A stretch of 38,450 bases of DNA from the NCBI GenBank assembly GCA_028691615.1, contig JAQUYX010000009.1:1-38450 (forward strand), in the 5' to 3' direction. Of the stretch, positions 32,668-38,450 are shown piece after piece. Source of the stretch: Victivallaceae bacterium (GTDB lineage Bacteria; Verrucomicrobiota; Lentisphaeria; Victivallales; Victivallaceae). The translations under genes were made by a program, and so were the position numbers. The first letter of the stretch is position 1. The number at the start of each line of letters is the position of its first letter. The notes below the pieces were generated by a model that did no database searches, was not told the origin of the DNA, and was given only the letters and a program-made list of their open reading frames with translations.

Positions 32668-34935
32668 TCACTCCTGCAAAGCGGAAGCGATGGCATTGAT
32701 TTTCTGAATATCCAGTTTCCCTGCTCCCAACAGCGGAAGGTGATCGATCTTATGAAAGTCCGCCGCCTTGGGAATCCAAAGATTCGGGATCTTTTTCTCA
32801 CGCAGCACTTCGATCATCCGGGGGGGCTCCAGCGTGTCCAGCGAATAGAACACCATCAGCTTTTCCCCGCGATTCGGATCGGACACTCCGCAAACAGCCA
32901 CGCAGCGTTCCTCACTCTCCAGAACTTCATTGATCGCCTTTTCCACCAATTCGTGCGGCACCATCTCTCCGGCGATCTTGCTGAAGCGGGAAAGCCGTCC
33001 GGTAATCGAAATATACCCGTCAGGACTCATCGAGGCAATGTCGCCAGTATTGTAATACCCGTGATCAATCACCTTGGCCGTGGCCTCCGGATCGTTGAGA
33101 TATCCCTTCATGACCAACGCCCCCTTAACCAGCATTAGTCCGGGCACGCCGGGCTGGCACTCCTCATTGGTTTCCGGATCGACGATCTTGACATGGATGC
33201 CGGGAAGTGGAGCGCCAACGCTGTCCGGCTTGCCAGACTCGCGCCCAAGAGTGAATACCGAGCTGGAAAGATTGATGCACACAATCGGCGAAAGCTCCGT
33301 GCAGCCGAACCCCTCCACAATTGGCAACCCGGTCATCTCCTTGAACTTGCGGCTGATGTCCTCACGCAATTTCTCGGCCCCGGTAATCACCATGCGAAGC
33401 GAATCGAACTGATGGGGTTTCAATTTTCTCATGTAATGCTGAATGAACGTCGGCGTGGCCATCAGCAGCGTCGGCTTCTCGGTTTCGACCAGCTTGCAAA
33501 CTCCTGCCGCGTCAATCGGGTTGGGAATATACACCACCGGAGTCCCGGAGACGGCGGGCAGCGCCATCCCGATCATGAAGCCGTAGGCATGAAAGAGCGG
33601 CAGATTTCCGACGGTGCGATCCTTCGGCGTCCAGTTGATGATCCGCCAGAAACTGAAGAAGTTGCTGTTGAGATTATGGTGCGTAAGCATAATCCCCTTG
33701 GGCATTCCGGTCGACCCGCTGGAAAAGAGCAGAACCGCCTGTCGATCCGTGTCATGACAGCTCAAGGGGGAATACTTTTTCATCAGCATTCCGGTCGGCA
33801 TCACCAGCGCACAGAAGATCGCCTGATGTTTTTCCGACGCGGGAATCGTTTTGGCCAGATCTTCGAGAATGACCATCTCCGGGGTCGGCTCGATTCCGAG
33901 TTTCTGCAGAAACGCCCGGCTGGTGATGATCGTCCGCAGCGACGCCTTGGCGATCGCGGCATTCCGCGCGATCTCGCCGGCGGTGAAATTCAAAATTGCC
34001 GGAGTCCGGTCCGCATACAGCACCGCCAGCACCACGGCAGCGGCGGTCGTGCAGTTGGGCAGCAGCACTCCGATGTACTCGCTGTTGTGCCCGTCCAGTG
34101 CGCGAATCCGGCGCGAAAGAACCAAAGCTTTGACCAATATTTCAAAATCGTGCGGATGTTTCCCCCCGAAATCAATGAAACTGGAATGGCGCTTGTGCCG
34201 TTTTGCGCGCCGCGCAAAATTGTAATGCAGCGGCACCTCGCCGGGAAATCCCTCGCACTCGGCGTCGGCGCCCATCTCCGAGATCAATTGTCTGAGCTGA
34301 AACGGCGTCAACTCCGGCGAAACCCGATGCCCGATCGACACCGACACCGGGAACGGGAAACAACGAGGCATGATAAACCGCAGTTTTCCTTTGTCGAAGT
34401 TGAAAAGACTTCCCCAAAGCATGCCCAGACGAATCGGAATCACCGGCACATCAATATCTTCGGGCAGCATCCGGTTGATCCCCTTTTTAAAATCCAGAAT
34501 CAAACCGTTGCCGGACACTCCGCCTTCCGGGAAAACGCAGACGATTTCCCCCTTGCGCAAAATATCCTTGGTCTGCTCCAAAAAGGCAGCCAAACGCTTG
34601 GGCTTCATCCCGCCGGGCACCTCGATGACACCAAGCCGCCGGAAGAAGCTGTTGAAAAACTTCATCCGGAAAAAATCCTCGTGCATCATAAAATGAATCC
34701 GGCGATGTGTCGTTCCGACAATCATCAGCGCGTCAAAAATCGAAACATGGTTGCTCAACAGGAGCACCGGTCCCTCCGCCGGAATATTATCCTCTCCGTA
34801 TGCTTTTACCGTGTATATGGTGTGCCGGAGCAGCGACACCAGAATCTGAAGTGTTTTGTAAGGAGCCAAAAAAGGAAGGATCAGCACAAAAACGATCACG
34901 GCGCCCGCCGTGAAAAAAAGAAAATGAGACATCAT
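32668..34935 (-). CDS. aas: Aas-like acyltransferase / acyl-ACP (acyl-CoA) synthetase fusion
   Basis: 755 aa. An N-terminal membrane helix (4-24) precedes a PlsC-type acyltransferase domain: H63-x4-D68 in SNHVSIFD and FPEGGVSGNG. The C-terminal AMP-binding ligase has LLFSSGSTGMPKGIMLTH (P-loop), GFGCTELSP, NTGDIASMSPDGYISITGR and a late GAGKLD with the catalytic Lys. Together these activate a fatty acid and re-acylate lysophospholipid, as in E. coli Aas; there is no MFS-type transporter domain. Start chosen at 34935 (GGAG 11 nt upstream); ATG 34956 and 34932 are alternatives. Promoter at 34982-35010. Confidence 0.85.
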   Translation of the reverse strand: MMSHFLFFTAGAVIVFVLILPFLAPYKTLQILVSLLRHTIYTVKAYGEDNIPAEGPVLLLSNHVSIFDALMIVGTTHRRIHFMMHEDFFRMKFFNSFFRRLGVIEVPGGMKPKRLAAFLEQTKDILRKGEIVCVFPEGGVSGNGLILDFKKGINRMLPEDIDVPVIPIRLGMLWGSLFNFDKGKLRFIMPRCFPFPVSVSIGHRVSPELTPFQLRQLISEMGADAECEGFPGEVPLHYNFARRAKRHKRHSSFIDFGGKHPHDFEILVKALVLSRRIRALDGHNSEYIGVLLPNCTTAAAVVLAVLYADRTPAILNFTAGEIARNAAIAKASLRTIITSRAFLQKLGIEPTPEMVILEDLAKTIPASEKHQAIFCALVMPTGMLMKKYSPLSCHDTDRQAVLLFSSGSTGMPKGIMLTHHNLNSNFFSFWRIINWTPKDRTVGNLPLFHAYGFMIGMALPAVSGTPVVYIPNPIDAAGVCKLVETEKPTLLMATPTFIQHYMRKLKPHQFDSLRMVITGAEKLREDISRKFKEMTGLPIVEGFGCTELSPIVCINLSSSVFTLGRESGKPDSVGAPLPGIHVKIVDPETNEECQPGVPGLMLVKGALVMKGYLNDPEATAKVIDHGYYNTGDIASMSPDGYISITGRLSRFSKIAGEMVPHELVEKAINEVLESEERCVAVCGVSDPNRGEKLMVFYSLDTLEPPRMIEVLREKKIPNLWIPKAADFHKIDHLPLLGAGKLDIQKINAIASALQE

Positions 34936-34981
34936 CGTTATATTTTCTCCATGCATTTAGATCAACTGCAAACGGTCGGTT

Positions 34982-35010
34982 AATATAACACCAATGCTCC
35001 ATTTTATCAA
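34982..35010 (-). promoter_or_regulatory. Predicted promoter of the aas-lon-lolA-nagA run
   Basis: Minus strand: -35 TTGATA (35010-35005), 17-bp spacer, -10 TATATT (34987-34982). It begins directly after the terminator of the ribosomal operon. Confidence 0.7.
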
Positions 35011-35012
35011 GG

Positions 35013-35054
35013 CAAAAAAAGAAGGAGCAAGAAGAAAATCCTTCTTCATGCTCC
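35013..35054 (-). terminator. Rho-independent terminator of the rpmJ-rplQ operon
   Basis: On the minus strand GGAGCATGAAGAA (35054-35042) pairs with TTCTTCTTGCTCC (35036-35024), 12 of 13 bases, with a 5-nt loop, followed by TTCTTTTTTT. It lies 138 nt after the rplQ stop. Confidence 0.85.
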
Positions 35055-35192
35055 TCCCCTTGGAACGGTGCTGTTGCAATCCAATCGAACCGGATCAACC
35101 GATCCTGATCGACCCCCTGCGCCGTCGCAGCATCTCCCGTCCAGAAGATGACCTTCCGAACAAGGATATGCGTCTCCGCGTCGAGTACGCTC

Positions 35193-35636
35193 TTACTTGG
35201 CTTCTTCGGCCTTCTTCTCCTCGACGACTTCGGCATTGACCACCGGAGCGGCGGTCTTGGCTTTCTTCGCATCGGCAGCCGGCACAGTCACCAGCTGAAC
35301 AAGGCACATCTCAGCGGCATCGCCCTGACGGCAGCCGAGCTTGATAACACGCGTATAGCCGCCTTCGCGTCCGGCGAAGGAGGGAGCGACATTGTCAAAC
35401 AAGTGCTTGACCGCGTCTTTGTTGCGCAGGCGGGAAACCGCCAGGCGACGATGATGCAGCGAGCCTTTTTTGCCGAGGGTAATCATTTTATCAGTGACCC
35501 GCGCGGCCTCTTTGCCCTTGACCAGCGTGGTGGTGATCTGGCCGTTCTCCAAAAGACTGCTGACCATATTGGCCATCATCGCAGTACGATGGGAGCTCGT
35601 GCGCCCGATCTTGAATGTTTTTACACGGTGACGCAT
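35193..35636 (-). CDS. rplQ: 50S ribosomal protein L17
   Basis: 147 aa. The conserved core MRHRVKTFKIGRTSSHRTAMMANMV, ITTTLVKGKEAARVTDKMITLGKKG, and GREGGYTRVIKLGCRQGDAAEM (to about residue 117) is followed by an acidic/basic tail rich in Ala, Lys and Glu (about 118-147) not present in the short bacterial L17. Its ATG overlaps the rpoA stop (TAATG), so it is translationally coupled as last gene of the operon. Confidence 0.97.
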   Translation of the reverse strand: MRHRVKTFKIGRTSSHRTAMMANMVSSLLENGQITTTLVKGKEAARVTDKMITLGKKGSLHHRRLAVSRLRNKDAVKHLFDNVAPSFAGREGGYTRVIKLGCRQGDAAEMCLVQLVTVPAADAKKAKTAAPVVNAEVVEEKKAEEAK

Positions 35637-36661
35637 TACTTTGCCTCCTCGTCCTGTTCGGCCCGGATACGCGCGGATTCAGCTTCAAGAGCCTCCAAAA
35701 GCGTATCGCTGAGGTTCATGCCCAACGTCAGGCCGAACTTTTCAATTTTTTCTTTAATTTCATCGAGCGACTTCTTACCGAAGTTGCGATACTTGAGCAT
35801 CTTGCTCTCGGTCTTGATGCAGAGCTCACCCAGCAGCCGGATATTGGCGCTGTTGAGGCAGTTCATCGCGCGAACCGAAAGATCGAGCACATCCACATCC
35901 TGAGACAAAAGCTTAAACAGCTTGACATCCTCGTCGTTCATCTTGGCGATGACATCCTTCTCGACAACCTGCCCGCCCAGGAAGGGCTGCAGATGATCCC
36001 GAAGAATCTTGGCCGCGGTTTCAAGCGCGTCCTTGGGAGAAATGCTTCCGTCTGTTTTGATCTCCAGCTCAAGCGAGTCCATTTCCGTCTCTTCTCCGAC
36101 ACGGGCGAGTCCCACGGTGTAATTCACCGCGACAACAGGACTGAACAACGCGTCAATGAGAATCGTGCCGATATTGTGCGGCAACGCGGATTTCTCCGCC
36201 GGAAGATATCCGCAACCGCGCATAATGTCGACTTCCGCGCGGAAAGGAATGTCTTTGTCGAGCGTGCAAATCACCTGATCGGGATTGAGCACCTCGGTGG
36301 TGCTGTCCACAACAATGTCTCCGGCAGTGACAACACCCGCCTTCGATTTCTTCACCTCAAGCGTCTTGATGCCTTCGGCAAAACAGCTCAGGCGCACCCG
36401 CTTGAGATTCAGGACGATCTCGGCAACATCTTCGACCACATGATCGAGCGAAGCAAATTCATGCGTGCATCCATCGATGCGCACGGCACAGATCGCCGCG
36501 CCTTCCAGGGACGACAGCAAAACCCGTCGCAGCGAGTTGCCCAGCGTCTGCCCGAACCCGCTCTGAAAAGGCGACGCCGTAAATTTGCCGTAAGTGGCGG
36601 TGGCGGTCGTCTCATCAAGTTCGATCGACTTGGGCATCGGGAATCCGATAGCAGCAGTCAT
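35636..36661 (-). CDS. rpoA: DNA-directed RNA polymerase alpha subunit
   Basis: 341 aa. N-terminal domain with the assembly motif SGFGQTLGNSLRRVLLSSLEGAAI, and AAKILRDHLQPF at its end; a flexible linker around 240-255; C-terminal domain with SVRAMNCLNSANIRLLGELCIKTESKMLKYRNFGKKSLDEIKEKI, the part that contacts UP-element DNA and activators. Complete and of slightly more than usual length. GGAGG lies 7 nt before ATG 36661, 69 nt after rpsK. Confidence 0.97.
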   Translation of the reverse strand: MTAAIGFPMPKSIELDETTATATYGKFTASPFQSGFGQTLGNSLRRVLLSSLEGAAICAVRIDGCTHEFASLDHVVEDVAEIVLNLKRVRLSCFAEGIKTLEVKKSKAGVVTAGDIVVDSTTEVLNPDQVICTLDKDIPFRAEVDIMRGCGYLPAEKSALPHNIGTILIDALFSPVVAVNYTVGLARVGEETEMDSLELEIKTDGSISPKDALETAAKILRDHLQPFLGGQVVEKDVIAKMNDEDVKLFKLLSQDVDVLDLSVRAMNCLNSANIRLLGELCIKTESKMLKYRNFGKKSLDEIKEKIEKFGLTLGMNLSDTLLEALEAESARIRAEQDEEAK

Positions 36662-36730
36662 ACTGGTTCCTCCAAAGATTGATTAGCGTAATATGGTTTC
36701 GAATGACATTACGATGACGGATCAGTCGCG

Positions 36731-37189
36731 TCAGACACGCCGTCTCTTCGGAGGCCGGCAACCATTGTGCGGAACCGGCGTAATATCTTTGATCGCATTG
36801 ATTTCCATGCCCGCAGCAACAATGCCGCGAACCGCGGATTCACGACCCGCTCCGGGTCCCTTGATGCGAACTTCCACTTCCTTCATCCCAACCAGCTGCG
36901 CCTTCTTCGCCGCATCGCCGGCAATCACCTGCGCGGCATACGCAGTGCTCTTGCGGGAGCCTTTGAAGCCGTTCTTGCCGCCGGTCGACCAGCAAATCAC
37001 GTTGCCGTGAAGGTCGGTAAAGGTGACTTTCGTATTGTTGAAGGTAGCCAGCACATACGCAATGCCGCTGGGCACATAGCGACCGCTCTTCGAGCGTTTG
37101 ACCGCAGCAGCCGTCTCGGCTGCGGGCTGGACGGCGTCCTCGGCCGCCACGGGAGCGGCTTCGACGTTGTTCTTGAGTTCTTCAGCCAT
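36731..37189 (-). CDS. rpsK: 30S ribosomal protein S11
   Basis: 152 aa. Core [69 protein letters not shown] and the basic end [12 protein letters not shown] are typical. The N-terminal extension of about 25 residues (Ala, Glu and Val rich, [13 protein letters not shown]) is longer than in most bacteria. ATG 37189 is chosen (AGGA 7 nt upstream) over the longer frame from 37234. Directly followed by rpoA; rpsD, often between them, is absent. Confidence 0.96.
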   Translation of the reverse strand: MAEELKNNVEAAPVAAEDAVQPAAETAAAVKRSKSGRYVPSGIAYVLATFNNTKVTFTDLHGNVICWSTGGKNGFKGSRKSTAYAAQVIAGDAAKKAQLVGMKEVEVRIKGPGAGRESAVRGIVAAGMEINAIKDITPVPHNGCRPPKRRRV

Positions 37190-37276
37190 GGTATTTTCCT
37201 GATAATGATATAGTTTAATGTCTTCTGAACGCACGCGTCCGAATCTCCTCCGGACAGATCACGCTGCGTGCAATGA

Positions 37277-37687
37277 TTACTGCGCGGGGGTGTCCTTCGA
37301 CGCCAAACGACGCTGCGTCTTGTCGCGGATCGCGCCGATGGTGACGCGCTTGCCCTTGCGGGTACGCGCATTCGTCTTGGTCCGCTGTCCGCGAACCGGA
37401 AGACTGCGGCGATGACGGACGCCACGATAGCAGTTGATCTGCTGAAGACGACGGATGTCCGCAGCAATCTGCCGACGCAGATCGCCTTCGACGGTCATCT
37501 CATCCTGAAGAATCTGAGTAATCGCGGCGATCTGATCGCCGGTGAGATCTTTCCCTCTGAGCTCAAGAGGAATCCCAACCTTCTCAATGATTTCCAACGC
37601 CTTGGACGGGCCGATGCCGTAAATGCAGCGCAACGCATATTCAATGCGCTTATTGCCCGGGATTTCAATACCGATGATACGAGGCAT
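37277..37687 (-). CDS. rpsM: 30S ribosomal protein S13
   Basis: 136 aa. Family blocks MPRIIGIEIPGNKRIEYALRCIYGIG, the helix-hairpin region to about 60, and the basic C-terminus CYRGVRHRRSLPVRGQRTKTNARTRKG, which reaches the tRNA and subunit interface. AAGGA lies 9 nt before ATG 37687. Its tail (about 118-136) is somewhat longer than usual. Confidence 0.97.
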   Translation of the reverse strand: MPRIIGIEIPGNKRIEYALRCIYGIGPSKALEIIEKVGIPLELRGKDLTGDQIAAITQILQDEMTVEGDLRRQIAADIRRLQQINCYRGVRHRRSLPVRGQRTKTNARTRKGKRVTIGAIRDKTQRRLASKDTPAQ

Positions 37688-37728
37688 AACTTATTCCTTG
37701 ATGAATTTGATGTTGTTTGGCGCTGTAC

Positions 37729-37845
37729 TCAGCCCTGTCTCTGCTTGTGACGGGCATTGCGCGAACAAATAACGCGCACGATGCCATTGCGCTTGACAAT
37801 CTGGCAGAATTCACATCTGCGCTTAACCGACGCTCTGACTTGCAT
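37729..37845 (-). CDS. rpmJ: 50S ribosomal protein L36
   Basis: 38 aa: [20 protein letters not shown], then [17 protein letters not shown]. The zinc-binding set Cys-x2-Cys...Cys...His of the C+ form is complete. GGGGG lies 7 nt before ATG 37845. It is the first gene of the operon, 41 nt before rpsM. Confidence 0.96.
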   Translation of the reverse strand: MQVRASVKRRCEFCQIVKRNGIVRVICSRNARHKQRQG

Positions 37846-38050
37846 TGTGTAACCCCCAAAAATTTTGACTCTCGCAAAAAGACAAAACCCCACACGCAAC
37901 GGCCTTCCCCTCCTTTCGGAAGAAAAATGCGCCGCTTCATGCGGTTTTCGACCCAAAAAGAGCTTTGCCGTCTCTTTTCGGTCATCCCGGAGTGGGAGTC
38001 ACGAGCGGTGGAATGCGATATGACTCTACGGAACCAACCGGAACAGCTTT

Positions 38051-38079
38051 AATTTAATGCACATCCCCTTGAAAAGCAA
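38051..38079 (-). promoter_or_regulatory. Predicted promoter of the rpmJ-rpsM-rpsK-rpoA-rplQ operon
   Basis: Minus strand: -35 TTGCTT (38079-38074), 17-bp spacer, -10 TAAATT (38056-38051). The first start codon is about 200 nt downstream. Confidence 0.6.
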
Positions 38080-38089
38080 GCTGAAAATA

Positions 38090-38128
38090 TTTTTTTTTCA
38101 AAAAAAAGACGCTTTTGTTTCGCAGAGT
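38090..38128 (-). terminator. Possible terminator of the right-edge surface-protein gene
   Basis: On the minus strand GAC-x-CT pairs with AG-x-GTC around a purine-rich loop, then eight T follow. The stem is only five pairs with a mismatch, so this is a weak call. Confidence 0.35.
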
Positions 38129-38220
38129 CCTCTTCACAGCGATAGCCAGGGGGGCCAAAACGCCAATCTGAAAATGTCGGCATTCGCTCCCCCCCTCGCC
38201 TTCCAGAACGTTCCCTTTCC

Positions 38221-38450
38221 TCAGGCAGTCAGGCCGATCGAGTAAACCGAACTCTGACTGAAATTCCCGGCTTCGTCCACGGCAACCAGCTGATAATAGA
38301 GTTTGGAGCCCACTGGATCCGCAAACGTCGCTTCCAGCGTATTGCCATCAAACGCCCGGACATTGCCCAGCTCGGGAGTCGAACCGTAACGAAGATCGTA
38401 TTCGACCACGCCCGCATTGTCCGTGGCCGCCTTCCAGAAAATCGTCACGT
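38221..38450 (-). CDS. C-terminal end of a fibronectin-III-like surface protein (5' end outside window)
   Basis: 76 codons are visible and the frame is open at the right edge. The sequence (VTIFWKAATDNAGVVEYDLRYG, then ATFADP, KLYYQLVAVDEAGNFSQSS) has the strand pattern and W/Y-x-L/V-x-A-x-D-x-x-G-N ending of fibronectin type III repeats, which commonly occur in tandem in very large secreted proteins of this group. The final residues YSIGLTA end the last repeat. Total size and anchoring cannot be told from here. Confidence 0.7.
   Translation of the reverse strand, partial: VTIFWKAATDNAGVVEYDLRYGSTPELGNVRAFDGNTLEATFADPVGSKLYYQLVAVDEAGNFSQSSVYSIGLTA

Larger units (their letters stand above)
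37846..38220 (-). other. Leader and promoter region upstream of rpmJ
   Basis: 375 nt without a gene. It holds the operon promoter (listed separately) and a leader of about 200 nt. The leader has small hairpins: AAAAGAG / CTCTTTT (37964-37978 region), GAGTCA / TGACTC (about 37997-38028), and CCGC / GCGG near 37932-37945. Nearer the right-hand gene, GGGGGG (38149-38154) can pair with CCCCCC (38189-38195) around a GCC/GGC stem. No known ribosomal-protein autoregulatory site could be assigned. Confidence 0.45.

Noticed and set aside
1-38450. tRNA, rRNA, riboswitch or transposase genes
   Set aside because: None recognised by eye; a covariance-model search would be needed to exclude small RNAs.

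Overview
The window looks like part of a Lentisphaerota (Victivallales-like, PVC group) chromosome. This is an inference from gene content. The basis is moderately GC-rich DNA, a secreted pilin-like protein with the [16 protein letters not shown] leader, GntR and AraC sugar regulators, many secreted glycan-active proteins with beta-sandwich modules, and PVC-style housekeeping genes. No marker gene allows a firmer assignment. TAG, TAA and TGA all end normal genes here, so the code appears standard.

Left part (1-6.4 kb, mostly minus strand): a large clan GH-A type glycoside hydrolase runs off the left edge. It is preceded by a small secreted protein that duplicates its N-terminal module. Upstream are a type IV prepilin peptidase, shikimate dehydrogenase (aroE) and a small secreted beta-rich protein.

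6.4-14.7 kb holds three broken genes. A metallo-beta-lactamase-fold gene has lost its middle and its frame. A TetR-adaptor-RND efflux operon has an in-frame amber stop in the RND pump. A mutarotase-like secreted protein has an in-frame TAA and two tandem copies of a 171-bp element in its signal-peptide codons. A CE15-like esterase lies between the last two, transcribed the other way. Its 5' leader carries a short derivative of the same element, and a third remnant lies at 22.3 kb. The element (164 bp with 19-bp imperfect terminal inverted repeats, plus a 7-bp linker) is the most novel-looking feature of the window.

14.7-22.3 kb is a carbohydrate-use region. It holds a GntR repressor with a consensus promoter, a pilin-like protein, a secreted GH13 enzyme whose C-terminal module is repeated as a stand-alone secreted protein, and an AraC regulator divergent from a sugar isomerase/epimerase plus GFO/IDH/MocA dehydrogenase pair.

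22.5-35 kb is mainly housekeeping: a DUF3089 lipoprotein hydrolase, PgpH-type HD phosphodiesterase, YbeY and a UbiB-family kinase on the plus strand. On the minus strand runs Aas-like acyltransferase/ligase, Lon, a LolA-like protein and NagA. 35-37.9 kb is the end of the ribosomal alpha operon, rpmJ-rpsM-rpsK-rpoA-rplQ, without rpsD, with its own promoter and terminator. The right edge holds the C-terminus of a fibronectin-III-like surface protein. I saw no rRNA, tRNA or CRISPR array, and no insertion sequence with a transposase.
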